Origin: SG8-41 sp035649495
GTDB taxonomy: Bacteria > Pseudomonadota > Gammaproteobacteria > Burkholderiales > SG8-41
Length of the DNA: 64,000 nucleotides
Assembly: GCA_035649495.1 (NCBI GenBank)
Contig: DASRJL010000099.1
Span: 25,638 to 89,637 of the forward strand
Direction: 5' to 3'
The notes beneath the pieces were generated by a model. It was not told the origin of the DNA. It was given only the letters and a program-made list of their open reading frames with translations, and did no database searches. Shown piece by piece: positions 51,412 through 59,858 of the stretch (positions are counted from its first letter, which is position 1; each line of letters begins with the position of its first letter). Both the position numbers and the translations under genes were made by a program.

Positions 51412-51505
51412 CAGTTTTCGGACGTGGTAGTGCGGATTGGAGGCTTATTGTACCGGCATTGCAACACGTACTGCCGCAGGCAACGAACATCCGCGATGGC
51501 GCAAA

Positions 51506-52750
51506 TCACGGCAGCATGATCTCGCGCGCCATCAAATCGGAAACTGTTTCGCGGGAGCGTGTGACGTGCGTCACACCGCCGTCCGCCACGACCTCGGCCG
51601 CGCGCGGGCGCGTGTTGTAGTTGGAGCTCATGCTCATGCCGTATGCGCCCGCGGCCATGATTGCCAGCAAATCGCCCTCGACGACGGCGAGCTTGCGCTC
51701 GCTGGCGAGGAAATCGCCCGTTTCGCACACGGGGCCCACCACGTCGTAGGCGATCGCATCGCCGGTTCTCCGCGTGACCGGCAGGACCTCGTGGAACGCA
51801 TCGTAGAGCGCGGGCCGGATCAGATCGTTCATGGCGGCGTCCACCACCGCGAAATTACGCCCGGCGCCGTGCTTGAGGTACTCCACGCGCGTCAACAGGA
51901 GCCCGGCATGCCCGACGAGAGAGCGTCCGGGCTCGAGGAAGAGTTTTACCGGGCGCGAGCCGAGGCGCTCCGTGAGAGCCCGGGCGTAATCGGCGACGGC
52001 GGGCGGGGACTCGTCGCGATAGCGGATGCCGAGGCCTCCACCCATGTCTATATGCGCCACCGCCATGCCCTCGGCGCGCAGGCGGTCTGCCAACTCGAGA
52101 GTGCGGTCCAGCGCCGCAACAAAGGGCGCGAGCTCCGTGATCTGCGAGCCGATATGGCAGCCCACGCCGGCGATCGCGATGTGCGGCAGCGCGCGGGCGC
52201 GACGGTAGAGCGCGAGCGCCTCCCCGTAGGGCACGCCGAACTTGCTTTCCTTCAGGCCGGTGGCGATGTAAGGATGGGTGCGCGGGTCTATGTCGGGATT
52301 GATGCGCAGGCTGACCGCAGCCGTCGTTCCGGTTTCCGATGCGATGCGTCCGAGCCGCGCGAGCTCGCTCTCCGATTCGACGTTGAAGCACAGTATCCCG
52401 GCCGCGAGCGCCTGGCGCATCTCCTCCTCCGACTTGCCGACCCCGGAGAAGACGATCTTGCGCGGATCGCCTCCCGCCGCAAGCACGCGGGCAAGTTCCC
52501 CGCCCGATACGATGTCGAACCCGCTTCCCAGGCGCGCGAAGAGGTTCAGGACCGCGAGGCTGGAGTTGGCCTTCACCGCATAGCACACCAGGTGATCGGT
52601 CCCGGCGAACGCCGTATCGTAGCCGCGGTACGCCTCGGTGAGCGCCGCGCGCGAGTAGACGAAACACGGCGTGCCGTACTGCTGCGCGATGCGGGCGAGC
52701 GGAACCGCCTCGGCGTGGAACTCGCCGTTCCTGTAGTCGAAGTGATTCAT
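51506..52750 (-). CDS. lysA: Diaminopimelate decarboxylase
   Basis: LysA makes lysine from meso-diaminopimelate. The 414-residue fold-III PLP enzyme has the Schiff-base Lys in CYAVKANSSLAVL, the glycine loop HIDMGGGLGIRY, substrate and phosphate residues EPGRSLVGHAG, and the C-terminal catalytic VGPVCETGDFLASE. It lies downstream of lptM, the usual betaproteobacterial order. Confidence 0.97.
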   Translation of the reverse strand: MNHFDYRNGEFHAEAVPLARIAQQYGTPCFVYSRAALTEAYRGYDTAFAGTDHLVCYAVKANSSLAVLNLFARLGSGFDIVSGGELARVLAAGGDPRKIVFSGVGKSEEEMRQALAAGILCFNVESESELARLGRIASETGTTAAVSLRINPDIDPRTHPYIATGLKESKFGVPYGEALALYRRARALPHIAIAGVGCHIGSQITELAPFVAALDRTLELADRLRAEGMAVAHIDMGGGLGIRYRDESPPAVADYARALTERLGSRPVKLFLEPGRSLVGHAGLLLTRVEYLKHGAGRNFAVVDAAMNDLIRPALYDAFHEVLPVTRRTGDAIAYDVVGPVCETGDFLASERKLAVVEGDLLAIMAAGAYGMSMSSNYNTRPRAAEVVADGGVTHVTRSRETVSDLMAREIMLP

Positions 52751-52758
52751 TGAAGAGT

Positions 52759-52812
52759 GGTGACCAGTGACCAGTGACCAGTGACCGGTGCGTCAGCAGT
52801 CACAGGTCACTC
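52759..52812. repeat. Heptad-repeat element 11 (GTGACCA type, short loop)
   Basis: The left arm (52759-52790) is four GTGACCA/GTGACCG units. A short right part (CAGTCACAGGTCAC, 52796-52810) follows almost at once. It lies between lysA and lptM and carries the lptM stop codon. Confidence 0.78.
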
Positions 52813-52974
52813 CTTCGTGGTGCCGTCACCGGGTTTCGTTGCGTCGGGCTGTGCCGGCGCCGCCGGGGCGGGCTGTTGCGCCGCAGGCTTCGGTTTGGGC
52901 AGGACCAGCGGACCCTTGTAGCCGCAGCCGGTGGCGAACAGGACGACAACAAGGAACGAAAGCATGATGCGCAT
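52807..52974 (-). CDS. lptM: LptM-like LPS-assembly lipoprotein (YifL family)
   Basis: The 55-residue lipoprotein has signal MRIMLSFLVVVLFATGC with the lipobox Cys17 directly followed by GYKGPLVLPKPKP, the signature of LptM, which helps LptD mature in the outer membrane. The remainder is Pro/Ala-rich and ends GDGTTKE. It occupies the standard place upstream of lysA. The stop TGA is inside the right part of heptad element 11. Confidence 0.9.
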   Translation of the reverse strand: MRIMLSFLVVVLFATGCGYKGPLVLPKPKPAAQQPAPAAPAQPDATKPGDGTTKE

Positions 52975-53003
52975 GTGAACAGTATACCGGCTCCCTCATG
53001 CCC

Positions 53004-53055
53004 CACAGCTCACGGCTCACAGCCACTGGTCATCGGTCACTGGTCACCGGTCACG
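53004..53055. repeat. Heptad-repeat element 12 (single right-type arm)
   Basis: About seven inverted-orientation units run in a row: CAGCTCA/CGGCTCA/CAGCCAC/TGGTCAT/CGGTCAC/TGGTCAC/CGGTCAC, ending GC. Its natural partner in orientation is the left arm of element 11, which would place lptM in the loop. The plsC stop lies in this arm. Confidence 0.72.
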
Positions 53056-53763
53056 CTCCATCTGCAGCCGCTGCACCTCTGCCTCTATCCACTCCTCGAC
53101 GCGGGTGTTGAGTTCCTGGGGCGTCAGGTCCTGCGGCGCGATGGGGTCGCCGATGCTCACGGTGATGAGGCCGGGGCGCTTGAGCAGGGCATTGCGCCGC
53201 CAGAACATGCCGGCGTCGTGGGCGACGGGCAGTACCGGTACACCCGTCTGCACGGCGAGCCACGCGCCGCCTGCGTGATACTCGCGGCGCTCGCCCGGAG
53301 CGACCCGGGTGCCTTCCGGAAAGATAACGATGCAGAAACCCGCGGCGAGGCGGTCTCGTCCCTGCTCCAGCATCTGCCGCAGCGCCCGCGGTCCCGAGCC
53401 CCGGTCGATGGCGATCGGGGAGAGCATTGCGAGGCCCCAGCCGAAGAGCGGTATCCACAGGAGCTCCTTCTTGAGCACCCACACCTGCGGCGGGAAGATG
53501 ACCTGGAATGCGAGCGTTTCCCAGGCGGACTGGTGCTTCGCGAGGATGATGAACGGCCCGCGGGGCACGCGTTCCATGCCCCGGACCCGATAGCGTATTC
53601 CGCAGATGCGCTCCGCGGCGCGCACGACGAGCCGCGACCAGAGGGTGATGATGCGGTAGCGCGTGAGCCGCCGGAAAGGGAAGCTGGCGAGCGCGAGGAG
53701 CGCGAACGGGGGAACGGTGACGATCTCGAAGAGCGCAAAGAGCGCCGACCGCAGTGCTATCAC
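53044..53763 (-). CDS. plsC: 1-acyl-sn-glycerol-3-phosphate acyltransferase
   Basis: PlsC adds the second acyl chain to give phosphatidic acid. The 239-residue membrane enzyme has an N-terminal hydrophobic segment (ALFALFEIVTVPPFALLALA), the acyltransferase motif KHQSAWETLA (His and the acidic residue four on) and FPEGTRVAPGE. The C-terminus MERDR-stop is repeat-derived. It follows gmhB on the same strand. Confidence 0.93.
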   Translation of the reverse strand: MIALRSALFALFEIVTVPPFALLALASFPFRRLTRYRIITLWSRLVVRAAERICGIRYRVRGMERVPRGPFIILAKHQSAWETLAFQVIFPPQVWVLKKELLWIPLFGWGLAMLSPIAIDRGSGPRALRQMLEQGRDRLAAGFCIVIFPEGTRVAPGERREYHAGGAWLAVQTGVPVLPVAHDAGMFWRRNALLKRPGLITVSIGDPIAPQDLTPQELNTRVEEWIEAEVQRLQMERDR

Positions 53764-53778
53764 TTGCGCGGAGGTTCC

Positions 53779-54312
53779 CTAGGATACGAGCGATTGGACT
53801 GCGGCGGCGAGGTCGCTGTAGATCTTCGTTCCGGGCGGCAGACCACCATCACGCCGGGTCTTTCCCCCCTTGCCGGTCAGAACCAGTATCGGCTGCGCGT
53901 CCACGGCCACCGCCGCCTGGAGATCGCGCAGTCCGTCACCGATGAAGGGCACGTCCTTCAGATCGGTGTTGAACCGCCGGCCGATGTCCTCGAGCAGGCC
54001 GGGCCTGGGCTTGCGGCACGCGCAGTTCGCTTCCTGCGCGTGCGGGCAGTAGAACACCGCGTCTATGCGTCCGCCGGCCTGCGACACCGCGCGGTGCATC
54101 TTGTCGTGAATGGCGTTCAAGGTCGCCATCTCGAAGAGCCCGCGGCCTATGCCGGACTGGTTGGTCGCCACCACCACGTGGAAGCCCGCCTGGGTCAGCT
54201 TCGCGATGGCCTTCAGGCTCCCGGGCACCGGCTTCCACTCGTCCGGGCTCTTGATATAGGCGTCGCTGTCGAAATTGATGACGCCGTCGCGGTCGAGGAT
54301 GATCAACTTCAT
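53779..54312 (-). CDS. gmhB: D-glycero-beta-D-manno-heptose-1,7-bisphosphate 7-phosphatase
   Basis: GmhB acts in ADP-heptose synthesis for the LPS inner core. The 177-residue HAD phosphatase has nucleophile motif LDRDGVINFDSDAYIKSPDEW, ATNQSGIGRG, the zinc loop CPHAQEANCACRKPRPG and FIGDGLRDLQAA. It follows glyS by 13 bp. Confidence 0.95.
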   Translation of the reverse strand: MKLIILDRDGVINFDSDAYIKSPDEWKPVPGSLKAIAKLTQAGFHVVVATNQSGIGRGLFEMATLNAIHDKMHRAVSQAGGRIDAVFYCPHAQEANCACRKPRPGLLEDIGRRFNTDLKDVPFIGDGLRDLQAAVAVDAQPILVLTGKGGKTRRDGGLPPGTKIYSDLAAAVQSLVS

Positions 54313-54325
54313 AGGTCACTGTCGT

Positions 54326-56428
54326 TCACGCGGCAAGCTTGGAAATATCTGCGATGCGGTTCATCTGCTTGCGCAGATCCGCAAGGAGGGCAAGCCGGCT
54401 CTTGCGCACGTCCGGGTCTTCGACCATGACCATGATCGCATCGAAGAACGTGTCCACCGGCGACTTGAGGACCGCGAAGCTCTTGAGATAGCCGGTGAAA
54501 TCACCTTGAGCGAGGAGCGGGCCGGCCAGCCGGGACACGTCCATGAGTGCTTCGAAGAGCGCGCGCTCGGCGGGCTCTTTCAACTCGTCGAGGCCGACGT
54601 TCGCGAAGGTCTCACCCTTGGCTTCGGCCTGCTTCAGGATGTTCACCACCCGCTTGTTGGCCGCCGCGAGGCTCTGCGCCTCGGGAAGCACGTTGAACGC
54701 GCGGACGGCTTCGAGCTGGCGCACGGTGTCGCTCACCCGGTCCGAGCCCGCGGCCAGCACGGATTCGACTTCCAGCACCGAATAGCCGCGGTCTCTCAGG
54801 TATCCGGCCAAACGATCCCGGATGAATATCCCCAGGTCTGCATGGGCGTCCCCGATCTTTCCGTCGTAGACAGCGAAAGCCTCCTGGATCAGGTCGTGCA
54901 GGGAAAGCGGCAGGTCGCGCTCGATGAGAATGCGGATCACGCCCAGCGCGGCGCGGCGCAGGCCGAACGGGTCCCGGTCGCCGGTAGGAACCTGCCCGAT
55001 TCCAAAAAGGCCCGCGAGGGTGTAGAGCTTGTCGGCGAGCGCCACGGCGATACCGACATTTCCAACCGGCAGCACGTCGCCCGCGTAACGCGGCCGGTAG
55101 TGATCGGCGATCGCGTCGGCGACTTCCTCCGTCTCGCCGTCGTGCAGGGCGTAGTAGCGGCCCATGATCCCCTGGAGCTCCGGAAACTCGCCCACCATCT
55201 CGGTGAGGAGGTCGGCCTTTGACAGCCACGCCGCCTGTTCCGCGAGCATGAAATCGGCGCCGAGGCGGCGCGCGATCTGGTTTGCAAGCAACCGCATGCG
55301 CTCCACGCGCTCGAGCTGGCTGCCAAGCTTGCCGTGATACACCACGTTCGACAGGCGCTGGACGCGGTTTTCCAGGCGGGTCTTGCGGTCCTGATCGTAG
55401 AAAAACTTGGCGTCCGCCAGGCGCGCGCGCAGAACGCGTTCGTTACCATGAACGATCGCCCGCGCGTTCTTTACCGGCAGGTTGGATACGAACAGGAACC
55501 GCGGCAGCAGTTCACCCGTCGCCTTGTCGCGTAGCGGCACGTAGCGCTGGTGCTGCTGCATGGAGAGAATCAGGCACTCCTGCGGAACCTCGAGAAACTG
55601 CGCATCGAATTTCCCTGTATGGACAGCGGGCGCCTCGACGAGCGACGTTATCTCGTCGAGCAGGGCATCTCCTGCGACCAGCGCGGCGCCGCCGGCGCGC
55701 TTCGCGAGTTGTTCCACGATGGCCGCGCGGCGCTCCGCAAACGCGGCGAGCACATGGCCCTGCTTCCGTAGCGCAGCCTCGTAGTCGTCGGCGTGTCCGA
55801 GCCGGATCGACCGGCGGGCGAGGGCGCGATGACCCAGAGTGCGGCTCGAGCTCTCGACGTCCATCACTTTGCCTTGGATCGTGCGCTTGCCGTGCATGAT
55901 GACGAGCCCGTGCACCGGTCGCACGAACTTGCTATCGCCCATTCCCCAGCGCATCACCTTTGGAATAGGCAGCTTGTCGAGCGTGAAGCCGACTTTCAGG
56001 TCCAGGTTGGTCTCCAGATGACCGCCCGAGGCCAGCGTTCGATAGACGAATACCTCGCCCTTGGGAGTCTGCTGTCGTTCGAGTTTTGCAGGATCCACGC
56101 CCTGTTTTCGCGCAAACCCGAGCAATGCGGGGGTCGGCTTGCCTTCCGCGTCCAGACCGACCTTCACGCTGGGCCCCGAAACCTCGACCGATTTGTCGGG
56201 AGCGCGCGCGAGCACGTTCGTGATCTGCACGGCAAGGCGGCGTGGCGTCGCGTAGGCGGTGACGGCGCTCGCCGCAGTCAGGAATTCGTCCTGGCGCAGG
56301 TCGGCGGAAAGTGCCTCCGCGAACGACTGGCTCAGGCGCTTGAGGGCCCTGGGCGGCAGCTCTTCGGTGCGTACTTCCACCAGCAGCGTAGCGGGTGCCG
56401 CTGCGGCTGCCGGTTTGCGCTTCCTCAT
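54326..56428 (-). CDS. glyS: Glycyl-tRNA synthetase beta subunit
   Basis: This is the tRNA-binding subunit of the alpha2-beta2 synthetase. The 700-residue product has LLVEVRTEELPPRAL at the start, PIPKVMRWG and FVRPVHGLVIMHG, VPQECLILSMQQHQRYVPL, the HD-like FPELQGIMGRYYALHDGE and the C-terminal anticodon-binding part (FFDAIMVMVEDPDVRKSRLALLADLR). Its ATG overlaps the glyQ stop by four bases. Confidence 0.97.
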   Translation of the reverse strand: MRKRKPAAAAAPATLLVEVRTEELPPRALKRLSQSFAEALSADLRQDEFLTAASAVTAYATPRRLAVQITNVLARAPDKSVEVSGPSVKVGLDAEGKPTPALLGFARKQGVDPAKLERQQTPKGEVFVYRTLASGGHLETNLDLKVGFTLDKLPIPKVMRWGMGDSKFVRPVHGLVIMHGKRTIQGKVMDVESSSRTLGHRALARRSIRLGHADDYEAALRKQGHVLAAFAERRAAIVEQLAKRAGGAALVAGDALLDEITSLVEAPAVHTGKFDAQFLEVPQECLILSMQQHQRYVPLRDKATGELLPRFLFVSNLPVKNARAIVHGNERVLRARLADAKFFYDQDRKTRLENRVQRLSNVVYHGKLGSQLERVERMRLLANQIARRLGADFMLAEQAAWLSKADLLTEMVGEFPELQGIMGRYYALHDGETEEVADAIADHYRPRYAGDVLPVGNVGIAVALADKLYTLAGLFGIGQVPTGDRDPFGLRRAALGVIRILIERDLPLSLHDLIQEAFAVYDGKIGDAHADLGIFIRDRLAGYLRDRGYSVLEVESVLAAGSDRVSDTVRQLEAVRAFNVLPEAQSLAAANKRVVNILKQAEAKGETFANVGLDELKEPAERALFEALMDVSRLAGPLLAQGDFTGYLKSFAVLKSPVDTFFDAIMVMVEDPDVRKSRLALLADLRKQMNRIADISKLAA

Positions 56429-57327
56429 GCCCTGGACCTCTTCCTGCCTGGGGCCTGCTGCTTCACGAGGGGGAATCCCAGCCGCTCACGCGACTCGTAG
56501 TAGGCCTGGGCGATGCCACGGGCCAGATTACGCACGCGGCCGATATAGGCGGCGCGCTCCGTCACCGAAATCGCGCCGCGCGCATCGAGGAGATTGAACG
56601 TGTGCGAGCACTTGAGCACCATTTCGTACGCCGGCAGCGTGCACTGCGCATCCATGAGACGCTGCGCCTCGGCTTCGTACTGGCGGAAATGCTCGAACAG
56701 CATTTCCGTATTTGCCAGCTCGAAGTTGTAGCGGGATTGCTCGACCTCGTTCTGGTGATAGACGTCGCCGTAGGTGATTCCGTTCACCCAGACGAGATCG
56801 TAGACGTTGTCGCAGCCCTGCAGGTACATGGCCAGGCGCTCGAGCCCGTAAGTCAGCTCGCCCAGCACCGGCCTGCATTCGAGTCCGCCAACCTGCTGGA
56901 AGTAGGTGAACTGCGTGATCTCCATGCCGTTCAGCCAGACCTCCCAGCCCAGCCCGGAGGCGCCCAGCGTCGGCGATTCCCAGTCGTCCTCCACGAAGCG
57001 GATGTCGTTCCTGCGAGGATCCACGCCCAGCGCCTGCAGGGACCCGAGGTAGAGGTCCTGCAGCGCGTCGGGAGAGGGCTTCATCACCACCTGGTACTGG
57101 TAATAGTGCTGAAGTCGGTTGGGATTCTCGCCATAGCGCCCGTCCTTCGGACGCCGCGATGGCTGCACGTACGCCGCATTCCAGGGTTCCGGCCCGATCG
57201 AGCGCAGAAACGTCGCAGTGTGGAAGGTACCCGCGCCCATTTCCATGTCGTAGGGTTGCAACAGCACGCAGCCCTGCCTGTTCCAGTAGTCGTTCAATCC
57301 GATGATTATCTGCTGGAAGGTAGGCAT
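56425..57327 (-). CDS. glyQ: Glycyl-tRNA synthetase alpha subunit
   Basis: This catalytic class II subunit activates glycine. The 300-residue product has LNDYWNRQGCVLLQPYDMEMGAGTFHTATFLR, VQPSRRPKDGRYGENPNRLQHYYQYQVV and MYLQGCDNVYDLVWV, all diagnostic. It is followed by glyS in an ATGA overlap. Confidence 0.97.
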   Translation of the reverse strand: MPTFQQIIIGLNDYWNRQGCVLLQPYDMEMGAGTFHTATFLRSIGPEPWNAAYVQPSRRPKDGRYGENPNRLQHYYQYQVVMKPSPDALQDLYLGSLQALGVDPRRNDIRFVEDDWESPTLGASGLGWEVWLNGMEITQFTYFQQVGGLECRPVLGELTYGLERLAMYLQGCDNVYDLVWVNGITYGDVYHQNEVEQSRYNFELANTEMLFEHFRQYEAEAQRLMDAQCTLPAYEMVLKCSHTFNLLDARGAISVTERAAYIGRVRNLARGIAQAYYESRERLGFPLVKQQAPGRKRSRA

Positions 57328-57417
57328 GGGCGGCGGGGAGGCAGGGGCGCGCGTAACCCTCGAATTTTACAGGGTTTCGCGGCGTCGCGGTATGTGCAGA
57401 ACGCCGGCCTCGGCGAT

Positions 57418-59022
57418 TTAACGGGCGGGGCGTTTCCCCCAGCGCGCGCCGCATCCGACCGCGACGCCGACCAGCGCGGCGCAGAGCGCGAGGGCCCCGT
57501 AGTTTCCGATCGCGACAAACGGCGTCGAACCTTCGAAGCCGCGCACTTCCCGCGTCAGGACCGCCCTGGCGAATTCGGGCGCACTCGCTTCGACCCGGCC
57601 GAGCGGGTTGATGACGGCGGTCACGCCGGTATTGGTCGCGCGGAGCATGTAGCGCCCCGTTTCGAGCGCGCGCATCTGCGAGATCTGCAGGTGCTGTTGC
57701 GGCGCGATCGAGCGTCCGAACCAGGCGACGTTGCTTACGTTCACGAGCAGCGTGGCCGCGGGCAGCTGGCGGATGATTTCCTCCCCGAACGCGTCCTCGT
57801 AGCAGATGTCTGCCGCGACCCGCTGCCCGGCCACTTCCAGGGGCCGCTGGTCCACGGAGCCGCGGGCGAAATCCTGCAGCGGGATCGCCAGCACGCTCAC
57901 CAGCCAGCCCAGCACCGGCCGCAGGGGAATGAACTCCCCGAAGGGGACGAGATGCGATTTGCGGTACGTTTGCGTGGGCGAGCTCCCCACGGACACCACG
58001 CTGTTGTAATAGTCCCCGCCGGGCAACCGCTCCGGGACGCCGACGAGCAGATCGCCGCGATTGCCGCGCGGGCGCGCGGCGAGCGCCGCGAGGTAGTCCG
58101 CTGGAACCTGGTCCAGGAAGAGGGGCAGCGCAGTCTCCGGAAGCACGATCAATTGCCCCGATGCGGTCGCGACGAGCTCGAGATAGGTTTCGAGGGTTGC
58201 GCGCAACTGCTCCGCGCGCCATTTCATGTCCTGGGCGACGTTGCCCTGGATCAGGCTGACCGTTACCGGCTCTCCCACGGGCTGCGTCCACTCCACCTGC
58301 TTCAGCCCGAAGCCCGTCGCCCACAGCGCGACAAGGAGAAAGGCGAAAGGAGAAAGGCGAAAGGCGTAGGAAAATCGCTTGTCGGCTCCTTCCTCCTTCC
58401 TCCTTCCTCCTTCCTCCTTCCTGAGCCACAGCGCGGCAATTATGCCGGCGGACAGCGCTGTGGCGAGGGAGACGCCGTAGACGCCCAGCACCGGCGCATA
58501 GCCCGCGAGGGGGCTCGCCGGAGCCTGCGAATAACCCGCTGCGAGCCACGGAAAGCCGGTGAAGATCCAGCCGCGCGTCCACTCGGCGAGCGTCCACAGG
58601 GCAGGGGCGGCAGCCGCGAGCTTCACCACGTCGGGCGCGGCCACGCGCGCGTAGAGGTAAGCCGCCAGCGCCGGCAGCGAAGCCAGCACCACGCAGAAGA
58701 GCAGGGTGGCCGCCGCGGCGAGCGGCAGGGGCATCGCCCCGAAATCGTGAAGGCTCACATAGACCCACGACACGCCGAACAGGAACAATCCCAGCCCGTA
58801 GGCGAAGCCGGCCCTCGCCGCCGCGCGTGCGCTGTCAGCCCGCTGCCAGATTATGAAAAGCGCTGAGAGCGTCAGGATGGTCAGCGGAAACAGACCGAAC
58901 GGCTCGTAGGCGAGGACGGTAACGGCGCCGAGGAGGAATGCAGTGACCAGTGACCAGTGACCAGTGACCAGTGAGAAAGCAGCTTGCCGTTCTTCGTTCC
59001 GCCTTCCGCCTTCCGCCGTCAT
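57418..59022 (-). CDS. lnt: Apolipoprotein N-acyltransferase with two in-frame heptad-repeat insertions
   Basis: Lnt adds the third acyl chain to lipoproteins in the inner membrane. The product has 534 residues (E. coli 512), with an N-terminal set of membrane helices and a nitrilase domain whose triad is seen as Glu296 in LPETALPLF, Lys in RKSHLVPFGEF and Cys in ICYEDAFGE. ATG 59022 overlaps the corC stop (ATGA). Residues 1-27, including SLVTGHWSLVT, are encoded by heptad element 14. Residues about 201-230, with RKEEGGRRKEEG and FRLSPFAF, are encoded by element 13. Both keep the frame. The conserved parts on each side look normal, so the enzyme is probably active. Confidence 0.93.
   Translation of the reverse strand: MTAEGGRRNEERQAAFSLVTGHWSLVTAFLLGAVTVLAYEPFGLFPLTILTLSALFIIWQRADSARAAARAGFAYGLGLFLFGVSWVYVSLHDFGAMPLPLAAAATLLFCVVLASLPALAAYLYARVAAPDVVKLAAAAPALWTLAEWTRGWIFTGFPWLAAGYSQAPASPLAGYAPVLGVYGVSLATALSAGIIAALWLRKEEGGRRKEEGADKRFSYAFRLSPFAFLLVALWATGFGLKQVEWTQPVGEPVTVSLIQGNVAQDMKWRAEQLRATLETYLELVATASGQLIVLPETALPLFLDQVPADYLAALAARPRGNRGDLLVGVPERLPGGDYYNSVVSVGSSPTQTYRKSHLVPFGEFIPLRPVLGWLVSVLAIPLQDFARGSVDQRPLEVAGQRVAADICYEDAFGEEIIRQLPAATLLVNVSNVAWFGRSIAPQQHLQISQMRALETGRYMLRATNTGVTAVINPLGRVEASAPEFARAVLTREVRGFEGSTPFVAIGNYGALALCAALVGVAVGCGARWGKRPAR
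58333..58421. repeat. Heptad-repeat element 13 (GAAAGGN/CTCCTTC) inside lnt
   Basis: The left arm (58333-58367) is GGAGAAA/GGCGAAA/GGAGAAA/GGCGAAA units. The right arm (58387-58421) is five CTCCTTC units, the approximate reverse complement, and the loop is about 19 bp. It lies in coding sequence between two membrane helices of Lnt, adding about 30 residues without a stop or frameshift. Confidence 0.85.
58942..59020. repeat. Heptad-repeat element 14 (GTGACCA left arm, CCGCCTT right arm) at the start of lnt
   Basis: The left arm (58942-58975) has four to five GTGACCA units. The right arm (58996-59020) has three to four TTCCGCC units of unrelated sequence, so the arms do not pair, as in element 2. 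It encodes the first 27 residues of Lnt. Confidence 0.78.
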
Positions 59023-59858
59023 CCCTGTTTCTTCTTCGCTACTTCCAGCAGGTGCAGCCGTCGGCCGTCGGCGCGCAGCACCTTGAAGGTGAGGTGGTCG
59101 AAGCTCACCTGCTCGCCGCGCTTGGGCACGCGGCCCGCGCGCGACATGACGAGCCCGCCTACCGTATCGTGATTGTCGTCGCTGTAGTCCGTCCCGAAAA
59201 CGGCGTTGAAGTCGCCGATTTCCGTCAGGCCCTTGACCCGGTAGTGCCCGCCTTTCTCCTGGACGATGTTGTCCTCGACGTCGTTGAAGTCGTACTCGTC
59301 CTCGATGTCGCCGACGATCTGCTCGATCACGTCCTCCATCGTGACCAGGCCGGCGACGCCGCCGTACTCGTCGACGACGATCGCGATATGGTTGCGGTTC
59401 TTGCGGAACTCCTTCAGCAGGACATTGAGCGGCTTCGATTCGGGTATGAATACCGCCGGGCGCAGCATCTCGCGCACGTTGAATTCCTCCTCGCCGGCGT
59501 AGTAGCGCAGCAGGTCTTTCGCGAGCAGTATGCCCAGGACGTCATCCTTGTTCTCGCCGATGACGGGAAAACGCGAATGCCCGGTCTGCATGACCATGGG
59601 TATGAACTGGTCGGGCGACTCCCTGATGTCGATGACGTCCACGCGCGAGCGCGGCACCATGATGTCGCGCGCCTGCATCTCCGAGACCTGGAGCACCCCT
59701 TCAATCATCGCAAGCGCTTCCGCGTCGAGCAGGCCGCGCTGGTGGGAAGCGCGCAGCACCTCGATCAGCTCGTCGCGGTCCTCGGGCTTGCGTGCGATCC
59801 ACGCGCCGATGCGGTCGAGCAGGGGAGGCTTGGTCGGGGTGTTGGCCATAGCCTTCAT
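59019..59858 (-). CDS. corC: HlyC/CorC-family CBS-domain protein
   Basis: The 279-residue cytoplasmic protein (YbeX/CorC) has two CBS domains (QARDIMVPRSRVDVID and REMLRPAVFIPESKPL with VVDEYGGVAGLVTMEDVIEQIVGDIEDE) and a CorC/HlyC C-terminal domain (GLTEIGDFNAVFGTDYSDD). It is linked to cation handling and ribosome metabolism. ATG 59858 overlaps the ybeY stop (ATGA), which fixes the start. Confidence 0.95.
   Translation of the reverse strand: MKAMANTPTKPPLLDRIGAWIARKPEDRDELIEVLRASHQRGLLDAEALAMIEGVLQVSEMQARDIMVPRSRVDVIDIRESPDQFIPMVMQTGHSRFPVIGENKDDVLGILLAKDLLRYYAGEEEFNVREMLRPAVFIPESKPLNVLLKEFRKNRNHIAIVVDEYGGVAGLVTMEDVIEQIVGDIEDEYDFNDVEDNIVQEKGGHYRVKGLTEIGDFNAVFGTDYSDDNHDTVGGLVMSRAGRVPKRGEQVSFDHLTFKVLRADGRRLHLLEVAKKKQG

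Noticed and set aside
3632..59020. Heptad arrays as CRISPR arrays
   Set aside because: Units are 7 bp and directly abutting with no unique spacers, the arms are inverted, and there are no cas genes.
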